The translations under genes were made by a program, and so were the position numbers. A stretch of 64,000 nt of DNA, taken from Epichloe hybrida. Its lineage: Eukaryota; Ascomycota; Sordariomycetes; Hypocreales; Clavicipitaceae. The notes beneath the pieces were generated by a model. The model ran no database searches. It saw nothing but the letters and a program-made list of their open reading frames with translations, and was not told the origin of the DNA. The stretch lies in NCBI GenBank assembly GCA_019022495.1, contig JAFEKR010000026.1:248001-312000 (forward strand), written 5' to 3'. Shown here piece after piece: positions 33,468 to 44,400 of the stretch (positions within the stretch are counted from its first letter, which is position 1; every line of letters starts with the position of its first letter).

Positions 33468-34967
33468 ATGTGCTCATTCATGCGTTGCCGCGCTCGCTTG
33501 CTGATGAGCCTCTATCATTCCCCTTGGCCACCATCACAAGCAATCGCCCCACGACTTGATCCCTCGTCAGCTGTTGAGGAAGAGAAGACCCCATACTATG
33601 ATAATCGTTTTTTCTATCCCGCTCATCTGGGTCAAGTCCTCCATGATGGGAGATACCAGCTTGCTACGAAATTAGGACATGGGTCCAGTTCCACGGTATG
33701 GCTGGCCAGGGATCTACATCGGTTGTTCTCCCTGACATCCAAACATTCAGTAACCTCGACTGACCAGGGCTTTCTACAGATGGCGCTGGTCTAGAGAGAA
33801 ATACGTTGCAATCAAGATCAGTTCCAATCGCCCTCGATGTTCATCCAAGGCTGCCGACAACGAACTTCGAATCCTCCGACACATTTCGCAACAAGCCACC
33901 AACCATGAGGGTCATCACTTTGTCCGGAGACTTCTCGATTCTTTCACCGTTGATGGCAAGGACGGAATACCTCACCAATGCCTCGTTCTCCAACCCCTGC
34001 GAGAGCCGTTGTGGCTATACTGTAAAAGATGGCCAGGAGGTGTAATACCGCCTGAGGTTCTCAAGGTTATGATACAAATGATGCTTCTCGGAATTGATTA
34101 TCTGCATTCCGAATGCCAACTCATCCATACTGGTACTTGAAATCCTCTACTATTCTCATCAGAGTTACTAATTCAGCACCAGATTTAAAACTGGACAACA
34201 TAATGATCAAGGTTGAGGATCCTATTATCCTGGAAAGGAGTGCTCGTGACGAATATGATAATCCGTTGCCGCAGAAGGTCACACATGAGCGAACTATTTA
34301 CTTAGCACGTAATAATTATGGGAAGCTTGTGACACCCACCGGGGCCGTTCAGATTACAGACTTTGACCTCGCTGTGTCGGGCCGGGAAAATCACAACGGC
34401 CCTATTCAAGTGGAAAGCTACCGCGCCCCGGAAGTCATCCTTGATGTTGGCTACAGCTATAGTGCGGATATCTGGAACTTCGGTGTTATGGTGAGGCCCG
34501 TATATACTAGACCATTGATTATATGCTGATTACACCTTACTATAGCTATGGGAACTGCTTGAAGGAAAGCGGCTGTTCAATCCTTTTGTATCACAAAACG
34601 GCGACGAGTACGATGACATGTTGCACCTCGCGCAGCTCACCGCTCTTTTAGGACCACCACCTAAGCATTTGTCTGCTGCTGGTCGAAGAAGCTCAATGTT
34701 TTATAACCCAGACGGTGCGTTCGTATATGATTCCCAAAGGGTCATCTACTAATGTTCGGGTACACAGGTACCTTCAAAAGGCCTGAGCTCGTTCCTAAGG
34801 ACTTGAGCTTCGAAAATGCAGTGACAGAGATCAGAGGGGCAGAGAAGAGGACATTCATTGAGTTCGTAAAAAGGATGATTAAGTGGGATCCGTGTGATCG
34901 CAGCACGGCCAAAGAGCTGTTGGAAGACCCGTGGCTCTGCACCGATTTTCCTCAACAGGAGGAGTGA
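33468..34967 (+). CDS. SRPK-like protein kinase, copy 2, with DFD in place of DFG
   Basis: Five exons, 33468-33721, 33780-34132, 34183-34490, 34546-34714 and 34768-34967, give 427 residues. The first donor is the less common GTTGTT; the others are GTACTT, GTGAGG and GTGCGT. Kinase elements: glycine loop LGHGSSSTVWLARDL, Lys97 in YVAIKI, HTDLKLDN (Asp203), ITDFDLAVS (262-264 DFD) and YRAPEVIL. The magnesium-binding Asp is kept, but the Gly of DFG is Asp, which might alter activation-loop flexibility. All four introns fall at the same places as in copy 1 (after the glycine loop/DLxR, at HT-D, before (A/L)WxLLEGK, and after (K/P)DG), showing common descent. The proteins are otherwise clearly diverged. 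Substrate unknown. Confidence 0.82.
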
Positions 34968-35848
34968 TTGATGGGTAATCGTTGGGGCAATCTGCCGCGC
35001 TCAAACCCCGTCTCGCATGCGAGGAAGCGGGCACCGGCAAGTCTAGAACCTCAGACATGTTGAATCTTATAATTTTTCCCCCCATTGTTTGTGGCCAATA
35101 CATCTGATTTGGAAAGACATTAGGATTATTAGCGATACCCAGCCAGTGTGACAATTAACATACAAATGACAGAATGTTGGACATATAATGTGGTCAGGAC
35201 GAATCAAGGCTCAAATGACCTGTAAAAAACGGCGTGCATAACTCAAACCGGTATCGTCCAGAAATATCAACTTTGTCCCTGGTACGAACGCATGTTTGAC
35301 AGTCAATTTACGCGGATTCGATGGAGAATACCTTGGACTTTCTCCAGAATGCTCTCGCAATGCTCAGTTCTTGCTGTAGGGTAATGAGGAGCTCGACTCT
35401 CAGGACCTGCCAACAGCAATGGCGCTTCGATGAGGCCCAGCCTGCGGCCTTGCCCACCTAAGCGCCAGACGCCGCCAATCCTAAGCCGTTCCTGCATCCG
35501 AAATTCATGTTGATCAACCAAGACCGGTGGAAGAGCGCCCGTGCTAGAGGAAGCATCCCGCCTGATTGGAGAGTGCTTTCTTCAAATCCATTCGGATGTC
35601 ATCTCACCGCAGGCGACGCGCCTGATGAAGATAGCCTGGTCACGGGCAGCAATAGCTTCTATGCTCATGCGTCAAGTATTTAAAGCTTGTGCAACTCCAA
35701 TTTGGATTTGCGAAACTCATCTTCGAATTCGCCCAGTTCTTTATCCCACCTCATTCTAGATATTCGAAACCAACTGGGCACTTTGTTAGTACGTTTGCCC
35801 ATCACAAATGAGCAGATCGAGCTCATCATCATCCGCCAACAAGCCAAC
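34968..35848. other. Intergenic region between kinase copy 2 and a small gene
   Basis: No gene is assigned. Two minus-strand open frames (35303-35521 and the end of 35680-36003) look slightly protein-like but no family or splice structure could be built. Treat as unassigned. Confidence 0.4.
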
Positions 35849-36197
35849 ATGAGCCGCTTTTTTTCTACTACGGCTCGGGCCTTCCTGAACTTTGTCTGGA
35901 AAGGCACTGAGCCCCACTCCCAATACGAGGTGACTGCTCGCACCCAGATATTGAAGAATACCAGATTGGATGGTGTGGATACTGTCGAGATAGCGTAAGT
36001 CAATGGATAAACTTCAGACTCTGCGCCTTGGGCTAACAGTAACTAGCGGGCAGCCACACACGTTTCGAAATGACCCAAAGGTCCATGTATCAGGGCAGAT
36101 TTTCAAGAATGGCAAGCGTGTAACATCACTTCACGTATACGAGGATGGCACGGTTGGGTACTCGAAAGAAATCTTCAACGAGTCCCAGGAAGAATGA
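35849..36197 (+). CDS. Small hypothetical protein (98 aa)
   Basis: Two exons, 35849-35994 and 36047-36197, join through a canonical intron (GTAAGT at 35995, branch GGCTAAC, acceptor CTAG ending 36046) into 98 residues. The start MSRFFSTTARAFLNFVWKG is basic and amphipathic, possibly a mitochondrial presequence. The second half (HVSGQIFKNGKRVTSLHVYEDGTVGYSKE) looks like a small beta-sheet domain. Preservation of the frame across a clean intron is the main evidence for reality. I do not recognise a family. The open frame extends upstream to 35687, so a longer N-terminus is possible. Confidence 0.55.
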
Positions 36198-36769
36198 GCA
36201 ACGAGTGCAAACATTGTCAATCAATGTAGCGTTGGCTAGATAGAACATGAGGATCTTGAATAGCTAGGCTGGTATCAATGCAATCCGGACGTCCTTATAT
36301 ATGTGGTACAGGTCAGCTGTTCCAAGACATCTTGGCCACCATCCACTCGCCCATTCTCTGCGTCTTGGCACCGATAGCGGTCTGACAGTGAGACATGTAG
36401 AGCCAGCCAGCCAGCCAGACGGTCTGTCGTGGACGAGTAGGCTGGGACTGACTTCTGCTGACGAGCGAGCGCGTAGTGACTTGAAGAGCATCTCAAATGA
36501 GCAACCGTCTGCTTCTGCTTGAGAATGGCAAGGTCTCAGTGAGGTAGCGAGAGTGCTGCTGCTGCCTTGAAGGGGCAATTGAAAAGGCACATGAAATGGA
36601 AACAGCCAAGTTCATTACACATGAGCTGTCCATATGCCGCCCCGACAGCTAGAAACGCCCATGCGGAGAAACACCGCGACTCATGTTCAATAGCAAGTGT
36701 TTTGGAAGAATTATAGTTACAAAGGGCCATCAATCCCACCTCCTACCACCCTTACCCCTCCCTGCACAA
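36198..36769. other. Convergent 3' intergenic region
   Basis: 572 bases between the small gene (+) and PDX1 (-). No coding exon is supported. A CCAG tetranucleotide run (CAGCCAGCCAGCCAG) lies near 36405-36420. Confidence 0.5.
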
Positions 36770-38145
36770 TCACAGAACCAATCGCCCAGGCTCCTCTTCC
36801 AGAATCGCTTTGCATCTCTCCAAGAACATGTGTGCCCTGTGCTCTTCCTCCTTGGGCACAACGAGGCTGAAGACGTTGAGGCCGCTTGATAACCCGGGAA
36901 CAGTACGGACGCCGGGCACGCGAACAGCCTTCTTCGGCTTGCTCGCCAGGATGTCAATAATGTCAGCCTTCCTGGCAGCTCTGGTGGGAGGCTCAAACAT
37001 TGTGCTGGGGGCCACGGCGGAGATCTGTGGCAGGTAGACGCCGCGGGAGCCCCTGGCGGCCTTGACCTTGTCTAGCCCGAGGACCTGGTCGAAGAGCTCA
37101 TTGGCCGTGGGGGCGCGGTTGGCAGGTGGCAGGTTGTCGTTGGCGACTTCGGCCGCGCGGCTTATAAAGGTGGAAAGGGGCATGAAGACACCGAGTGTTT
37201 CTTGGATCCTGTGCTGGACCTCGACAACCTTGGCTAGGGACACGGGGACCTTGACTTCCGAGGGTTGGATCTCGGGAGCTTTGGCTGCCTTGTCAGCTTC
37301 CTTGGAGGCAGAACCTGGGACTGGCTTCTTCTTTTCCGCGACCTTGATATTACTGAGGTCCAGGTGGGAGAGTTTCTCGAAAAAGGATGACACTGCGGCG
37401 GGGCTGTCGGCGTTGATGCTGCCGAGATGGGCGAGCACATCGCCCTTGAGCAGCCGGCCGTTGGGGCCGGTGGGCTTAATCTTGATCAATTCGTCCTTGC
37501 CCAGACCATGCTGGTGAGCAAGGGTCTCGACCGACGGCATCAACGGATATCTTTGCTCGTGAACCTCGCTGCTCGAAGCCCCGGCCGCGGGCTTGGACGT
37601 CGATTTTTCGTCTTTGGAATCGGCATCCTCCTTGACAGGGGGGGGGCTAGAGGAGCCAGAGCCAGCGTTCTCCTCACGCTGCTCGTCCTTTGGAATTTCA
37701 AGCGTCTCGATGTCGTCTCCGGCTTCAGCAAGTACCGCAATTCGGGTGCCGACCTGAACGGCCTTGGCTCCATCCTGGGCCATAATCTTCACCATGATGC
37801 CGTCTTCTTGGGCCTCGACATCCATCGTCGCCTTATCCGTCTCGATCTCTAGGAGTACATCGCCGGCGCTGTACGAATCGCCCTCCTTGATCTTCCATGT
37901 CGCGATATTTCCCTCCGTCATCGTGGGCGAGAGCGCGGGCATCACAAAGTTCTGGGCGGCGAGGCATCGTGCTGACGAGGTGAAGCCTGTGGTAATTGAA
38001 CCAGTCAGTTTGTAACGTCACTTTTACATTGTCATAGCTGTCAAAAGCTACAGGGGACTGCGCGCAGAAATGTACCTCGAGGAATACTCCTGCTTACAAC
38101 AAGACGAGTCGACGCACGGCACGCGGCGCCCGCGAACGACGCCAT
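36770..38145 (-). CDS. PDX1: Pyruvate dehydrogenase complex protein X (E3-binding protein)
   Basis: Two exons, 38145-38076 and 37986-36770, give 428 residues. The donor GTACAT (38075) splits a Gly codon and the acceptor ACCACAG ends at 37987; an alternative GTAAGC donor would break the frame. PDX1 anchors dihydrolipoamide dehydrogenase (E3) in the mitochondrial pyruvate dehydrogenase complex. The first ~35 residues are an Arg/Ser/Ala-rich presequence ending near RCLAAQNF. A lipoyl domain follows (MPALSPTMTEGNIATW, lipoyl Lys75 in EIETDKATMD), then an Ala/Pro/Ser hinge, the E3-binding domain (MPSVETLAHQHGLGKDELIKI..GPNGRLLKGDVLAHL), and a reduced C-terminal region. The acyltransferase HHxxxDG motif of E2 is absent, which distinguishes PDX1 from E2. 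Confidence 0.92.
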
Positions 38146-38821
38146 GATGGCTCAATTGAGCGGTTCCTGCGCGCGTGCTATCAAAGAGGGAATCCAACTG
38201 GTGTCGAGTTGAGTAGACCGCACGGGGGATGGAAGAGGTCCAGATTTCGACTGGTCCTTTGATAAACAAAGGCGCCAGGATTGAGGGAGAGCTTTCTTTC
38301 GCTGGAAGCTTGTTGGGTCAGCCGCAGATAATAATACACACAGGGCAAATGGGCCAGACGCAGAGTGCAAGTGGTTTTTTTGGTTGGACGTGATCGGTAC
38401 GTACCGCTGGTTGAGGGGTCCACTCTAACAGCATTTTTCTCCCGCACCACCACCACCATCACCACCACCACCACCATCACCACCACCACCACCATCACCA
38501 CCACCACCACCATCACCACCACCACCACCATCACCACCACCACCACCATCACCACCACCACCACCATCACCACCACCACCACCATCACCACCACCACCAC
38601 CATCACCACCATCACCACCACCACCACACCAAAGGCCGTTGTGTCGGTTTCAATCGTCACGAGCTCGCCAATGGCTTCATGACAAATCCGCATCCTTCAC
38701 AGACCCAGCTGGGCCCTTTTTTTTTTTTTTTTTTTTTTTTGCGCACTGGACCACCTGCCAATGGTCTGGAAACAGATGATAATAATCCCTCTCTCCTTCT
38801 AACAAGCTCGAAACAGACACC
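38146..38821. promoter_or_regulatory. Divergent promoter shared by PDX1 and a mitochondrial membrane protein gene
   Basis: 676 bases separate two start codons on opposite strands. Both products look mitochondrial. The region carries an 18-bp minisatellite at about 38448-38632 and a T homopolymer (~38718-38740). No coding exon is supported; long 'ORFs' here are translations of the minisatellite. Confidence 0.6.
38448..38632. repeat. Minisatellite, 18-bp unit ATCACCACCACCACCACC, about 10 copies
   Basis: A regular array in which five ACC triplets alternate with one ATC (18-bp unit), about ten copies, with a shortened unit near the right end (ATCACCACCATC). All units are nearly identical, implying recent expansion. 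One strand is purine-only (GGT/GAT composition), so triplex or G-rich structures are possible. It sits midway in the PDX1 divergent promoter. Confidence 0.92.
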
Positions 38822-39748
38822 ATGGCCAGCTTCTCCAGGGGCTTCTCTCTCCTCTCGTGCCGTCAGTTGGCTGCACCTCGATCCGTCTTCGCGGAGCACT
38901 CCGCCGGCCCAGCCCGCTTCTTCACCACGTCCATTGCCCGCCTGCGAACGCCGCAAAGCTCGTCCCAATCCATCAAGTCGACGAAAAAGACGGCTCCGAA
39001 ACCACCCGCCCCTACGTCGCCAAAACCAACCACGGCCACCGTCGCCCCTAGCCGTTATGCCTTCATCAAGAGCCTGACGTTGAAGCAAACACCCACCGTT
39101 CTGTACGAAGCTCCCTCTCACTTCTGGTTCTATTTTGGATGCTGGTCCAGCGGGATCGCCATCCTGGGCTGGACTGCTCTGACAGGACCAACCGTCATTC
39201 AACAACCAGATGGCATTCCGCAGTGGGTAGGCATCGTCTTCGGCGCGTCGTACATGCTCCTCGGCGCAATGGGCTTCTACATCATCTCCAAAACGCCCAA
39301 CATTGTCAGCACCATCCGCGTACTCCCCCCCGTGTCTGCTGTCGCCGGCGCGTCTCATCCGCAACTCGAAGTCACGGTGAAGCGCATGGTGCCGTTCCTC
39401 CAACCCAAGAAAATCACGACCAATCTCGACAACGTCGCCCTCAAGTCTCGATTCTCCTTGCCAGAAGAATACGTGCCCGAGCTGAAACGTCTGGAGCTGA
39501 AACTCCAGGAGGAGGAGCAGCGCAAGTCACTTCACAAATTCGACATGCAGCACCTGCTGACCATGCCGTTTCGAAGGGTGGGCCGAGCATTTGTCAATAT
39601 GTTCAGAGGGGTGCGCTCGGCCTGGACTGACATGGGATTCGGTGCCATCCAGGTCGATGGTAAATACTACAAGGTCGACGTCACAAAGGGGTTCGCCCAT
39701 GATGGGTTCAAGACGCTGGAGCAGGTCGTACATGTGGGTTTCAAATAA
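38822..39748 (+). CDS. Mitochondrial two-TM protein, TMEM70/TMEM186/TMEM223-like
   Basis: An intronless gene of 308 residues. Residues 1-~45 are a mitochondrial presequence (MASFSRGFSLLSCRQLAAPRS, then FFTTSIARLRTP), followed by a Pro/Ser/Lys linker. Two membrane segments lie at ~100-120 (HFWFYFGCWSSGIAILGWTAL) and ~135-155 (WVGIVFGASYMLLGAMGFYI), then a soluble C-terminal domain with KRMVPFLQPKKITTNL and QVDGKYYKVDVTKGFAHDG. This arrangement resembles the TMEM70 / TMEM186 / TMEM223 family, whose animal members assist assembly of respiratory complexes in the inner membrane. Assignment to a specific member is not possible by eye. It is divergently transcribed from PDX1. Confidence 0.65.
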   Translation: MASFSRGFSLLSCRQLAAPRSVFAEHSAGPARFFTTSIARLRTPQSSSQSIKSTKKTAPKPPAPTSPKPTTATVAPSRYAFIKSLTLKQTPTVLYEAPSHFWFYFGCWSSGIAILGWTALTGPTVIQQPDGIPQWVGIVFGASYMLLGAMGFYIISKTPNIVSTIRVLPPVSAVAGASHPQLEVTVKRMVPFLQPKKITTNLDNVALKSRFSLPEEYVPELKRLELKLQEEEQRKSLHKFDMQHLLTMPFRRVGRAFVNMFRGVRSAWTDMGFGAIQVDGKYYKVDVTKGFAHDGFKTLEQVVHVGFK

Positions 39749-39988
39749 AAGCCTGGTGTGCTTGAGAAGAGAGAAAAATCGCCTGTACCATATGAATTTG
39801 GGGCGTCCACGTACCAAAAATGTAACATGAGCGGTGGCACACTGCTTTCACTGAAATTTTTTTTAAGGATAATTCATATACATCTAACCAAGAGAAGAAG
39901 GAAGAAAGAAAGTAATCCTTCAGTTTAAGATGGCGCCAAGGGAAATTTATCAAAGCAGCCTACAACCTCGAGCACGCGACATGAGCAC

Positions 39989-41498
39989 TTACGCAAATCC
40001 TGCGCCGATAATCCAGCTCACATCATCGATGTACGAAGCAGTAGCATCAAAAAGATGGACACCACCATTACTCGCCACATGGATGTTGTTGTTAAAGTGG
40101 CGGAGAAAGCGGTGGGATAGCTCCAGGAGCGGATCGAGATGCCCTGGCCGTTGAGACCAGCGAGGGAGCAGAAAGTGGCGTCCTCTGCGTACTGTTTGGA
40201 GTGGTCGTTGGCGTCGAGGACGAGGACGAAGTTGTGGTGACGGAGAAGCTGCCGGGGGCGTCGACGGACTCGAACGAGTAGCAGTCGCCGTTTCCAAGGC
40301 CAGTGCGAACAGTCCAGCTGGCCTGCTTCTTGACGGCGGCGGTGCTGGACGAGGAGACGTCCCGGGTGCCCACGACGGAGCCGCTGCTGGCGATGTAGCG
40401 CGAGGACGAGGTGGCGCGGAGGGAGATGACCGAGCCGACGGCGAGACGGGGTCCGGTGTTGGGCGAGGCGGTCGCGTACCCGGCGGCGGCGATGTTGGCC
40501 TGGACAGCATCCTCGGTGGCATCGGACGGGTAGCCGGCCGTCATGGCGCCCTCGTAGAAGGTTCCCTGGGCGCCTATGCTGTTGTCGCCGCCGATGCCGA
40601 GGATGATGGCGCCCTCCTTGCGCATGGGGTTGTAGCCAGCCACCGCCGGCCGGACGCCGCTGTAGTAGGTCGACAGGGAGCCAGGGCGCTGGGCGTCGGC
40701 GCCGCGGAGGGCCCACTGGTTGGGCTTCCCCTTGACGGCGGCCGTGAAGAAGCGGTACGAGATGGACGGGTCGGCAGGGTTGTTCTTGGGGCTGCGGCCC
40801 GAGAAGAGGCCGTTCTCCAGGTCGGCCATGAGCCAGGGGCCGGAGCCGGCGCCGGAGCCCCAGAAGGTGTTGTCGCCGTAGTAGATGGCCTCCATGTGGC
40901 CGTTGCCCGTGTCTTGGCCGCCGACCTCTGCGTTGCCATAGTCGAAGCAGCACCCGTCGTTGTAGTGGCTCCCGTCTAGCACCGCGTAAATGCCCTCGGG
41001 CTGGTCGGCGACGGCGATGCCGCGGGCCGCGTTGTTCCTGTACCCGGTGCCGGGCGAGACGAAGACGCCGTACGCCCTCTGTCCGCCCAGCGTCACGGGC
41101 GCACCGATGGCGCTGGCCAGGTTATCGCTCCCGTCGGCCTCGGGGCCGCGGAAGGCCCCGCCGGGCGCTCGCCGCAGGTGGTTCCCGCTGCCGGACTGGT
41201 CGTAGATGACGGAGATGAGGCACGTCGTGTTGGCGCAGAAGGCGTCCTGCATGGCGGCGTTGGCGACGCCCCCAGGCGAGAGCGGCGCAATATCGGCCGT
41301 GGCGCCGTCGGACCCGCGAACCACCTGGTACAACGGCCCCTCGTAGGCGCTGTAGAGGGCCCGTGTCGTGCCGTGGGCCGCGACGCACGGCGTGCCTCCG
41401 ACGGCGTAGATGTCGCACGGCGCGCCGAGGCACCGGGCGGCGAGGCATGCCGCGGCAGCGAGGCCGGGGCCGAGGGAGCGGCTTGGCTTCCAAAGCAT
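39989..41498 (-). pseudogene. GH54 alpha-L-arabinofuranosidase with CBM42, interrupted by two frameshifts
   Basis: From the ATG at 41498 the product starts with a signal peptide (to about residue 26, ..ARCLGAP) and a GH54 catalytic domain. AbfB enzymes release L-arabinose from arabinan and arabinoxylan outside the cell. The catalytic residues are intact: Glu228 in ADLENGLFSG (nucleophile), Asp305 in GIGGDNS (acid/base), and the Cys183-Cys184 vicinal pair in DGCCFDYGN. In the C-terminal arabinose-binding CBM42 the frame changes twice, near 40243-40250 and near 40108-40115; family-like sequence continues in the second frame (HHNFVLVLDANDHSKQ) and then in the third (RHFNNNIHVASNGGVH) to a TAA at 39989. 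Each break fits loss of one C in a C run. Untouched, translation would run on to 40092 with an unrelated tail. Sequencing error is a real alternative to a pseudogene. Confidence 0.8.
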
Positions 41499-44400
41499 GG
41501 TTTCCCGGCGGAATGCGAGTGCCTCTCTTGTTTATATTTTCCACAACAAGGAAGAAAGAAGCTCGAGCCACGAACCACGCATGCCACTTCTGAGCGGGCG
41601 CAACTTGTCGCCGTCGTGGGATCTGGTCACATATATCTTTGTTCTTCATCCAAAAAAAAAAGACTGACCTACTCGCTCCGTTGCTCCGTACACGGCCAAC
41701 TCGGCGCTCACAGCATCCAGACATCCAGGGAATCAATGCGATTCGCCGCGCAAGCCAAGGAAAGACGACTTTCCATCCGGGGCCCCGCATCAAAATACCA
41801 ATCGTGAGTCTGGTGGACTCTATTCTGGTGCATCGCACCACTTTCCCGGATGCCGGATCACGAAAACGAGAGGCTCTCGTGCAGGTGACCAGATGAGCGA
41901 TGCGCACCAATGGGGACGGGCGAGCGCGCCGGCCGCCAGATGCTTCCCCCTCCATCCGGCCCAGCGTCTTTTCCTTGCCTCGCTCATGCCGTACGTCGTG
42001 TACTCCGGATACGAGCATTGTTTTCTCCAACAAAGGTCGCATCGTCTCGGTTCGTTGGGATGGAATGGATGCGCGAGATATTTTTGTCTTCCCTTTCCCC
42101 CCTCCTCCGAACCTCACCTTGACCAAGGTTGCAGAGGGGGACATTCTTTACACGTCGTTTCTACTGCAAGCAGTCGGCCTGCACATTTCCAATGCTCGCA
42201 ACGTGGTATTGGGCAGGAACTAATATTTTGTCATTGTTATTGAGAGAACATTAACCTCGTTGGGAGCAGTCATTTTGAACTCCTCCTGCTCCACGGGCAT
42301 CTTGGCAATGGCCCATCTAGTAAACAGAAGCAATGAGCATCCCATCCCGCCTAGGCGAATCCATGGTATTTTCCGCGACCAGTTATTTGCCCTCCCCCTC
42401 TTCTCCGAGGACGATGAAAGTCGACTTGTCGAAAAATTGTCCTGTCCCTTCCGCGATGCAGCATGTATGAGAATAGTTTTGCTCTTAACTGCGACGCTAC
42501 CTACTACCACGCACCAGCGCTGGACAACTCAACAGCCCCTTGCGTAGCCTAGGCCCGTGATCGTACCGGCGCAGGCAGCTTCGAGGTTCGATCCGAAAGG
42601 GAGATTTTTCAGCCGTTGACGAGTCTCTGCTGCGCCGTGCTGGATGAACGAGACGGTGGTTCATTCCACGGAATATTGCCAAACACTGCGTTTCTTCTCT
42701 TAAAAAAAAAGAAGGAGAAGAGGAAGAGGGACATCTGGTGGGTGGCGAGAACTGAGCATCTCTTGCACTCGGCAGATGCCAGCCAGTCGGCTCTGTTCGC
42801 TGACGCTGAAAGAATACTGCTCTACGACAATGGTATGCATATCATCTTTGGGATCCGCGTTGATAACCGCTGATTAATAGCAGCATAGAGACAAGTCCCA
42901 CCATGACTACATACCGACTATTGTTTCATTTGAAGATCCCTCGCGCCTCATCGGGGCGGATGTGGAAAAATTCATCTTCGGGGGGGTAATAGTACCGGGG
43001 TGGCTCGATTTGGAAACACCACACGGGAGATTTGCTAGGCGGGGACGGCTCTTCGCTGATCTGGGGATGGATGGATGAGCATGATGGGCAGTGGCAACTC
43101 GTTCGTAGGGGCAAAGATTGACGAGGGCACCGAATCGGGCATCCCGGGGGAAATGCAGATCCCCCCGAGTCGGCTGCGAAGCTCGTTAGCATGCTCATCT
43201 GCAGCACATGATCGGATTTGTTAGTGTCTGTTGCGAGTACGGATGCCCATCGGCATATTACGGAGTCCCCCGTGGTGAGTTCTTCATTTGCTGCAATCCG
43301 TATATACATTACATTGTCAATTTGTCATGATGGGCGCGGCAACACATCCACTCCGCACACCCCCCCCCCCGATTCTCCCGCCTTGTCATCCGGGTGGGGC
43401 CCGGAACAAGGAAACTTCCTCTCATGTTTCGCGTCATGGAAGAAAAATCACTTGCAGAAGTCAGGTGGTTTGTCGGCCATGTGCGAAAAAAAGGCACGTC
43501 TCGAACAGCCGCCAGTAGCGCAGAACTGGGCGCGGCGCTATTCCGCAGAGGCCGAAAGGCAGGCATTGCGGGTGGACAAAGAGCTCGCTTGGCCGTGGGG
43601 GAATTTCGAATCCAGCATGCAGATGATCCAGTGCGTGAGGCTCAACCCGTGGTTGGTGGGTTGGTGCATCTGATAAATCTGATAATCCCATTAATTCCGG
43701 GCTGCCTCGATTTCTCGACTGGACGGAACACTTAACAAGGACGTGGAAACATCCGATGTTGAACCCCCCCCCCCTCCCTTCCTAGTCCCAGTTTGACGTC
43801 AATGAGTTGACCCTTGGCATCAACGACAAAAGGTGTCATTTGCGGCGATTACATCCTACATTGTGATGAGCCACGAGAATGAACATAATGGACGAGCGAG
43901 TCGTGGTTGGGCGGACACGACGACGTACATAGCTCCGCACACGCACACGCACACGCACATGCAAATGACGATGAAAGTGACATGTAGGAAAAAATTGAAC
44001 CAGCCGGTTGTCGCATGCATGCGCCGCATCAAAAAGCGGTGGGAGAAAGTCTGGGCAAGCGGCACCGGTGTCCGATATGGCCGATCCATACGGATTGCGG
44101 ATTACGGATTACGGAGTATGTATATATATGCTCTGTTATTATAATATGGGGGATGGACCAAGTTCTGGCAGCCAGCGGCCCAGCGGTGAAAGATCCGCGC
44201 TTGTTGGAGGCGACCCGAAGCAATCGTTCATCTGGCCGTGATACCGACTGAAAGGATCCCCTCACCTCTCCGAATTCCAACTCATGATTCGCCTCACCTA
44301 CCCCGGGGCCCCAGTAAGATGCGCCCTGGCCAACAAGGGAGTGGTTACTCCGTCATCTGGCCCGTCTTTCTTTTTCTTTTTTTAGTCGATCTCACGGGGT

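Noticed and set aside
35303..36003. Minus-strand frames that look weakly protein-like (RISRMRWDKELGEFEDEF; GGQGRRLGLIEAP)
   Set aside because: No family, no convincing start, and the second half is antisense to a plus-strand gene with a canonical intron.
38181..38693. Long ORFs with poly-MVVVVV or ITTTTT repeats on both strands
   Set aside because: They are translations of the 18-bp minisatellite; the purity of the repeat and position in a divergent promoter argue against protein.
41122..42144. 340-residue minus-strand ORF overlapping the arabinofuranosidase start
   Set aside because: Off-frame Arg/Pro-rich translation; the GH54 frame carries the signal peptide and catalytic residues.
42541..42610. 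tRNA-like B-box GGTTCGATCC near 42585
   Set aside because: The bases on either side do not form a T stem, and no cloverleaf could be fitted, so it is not called a tRNA gene.
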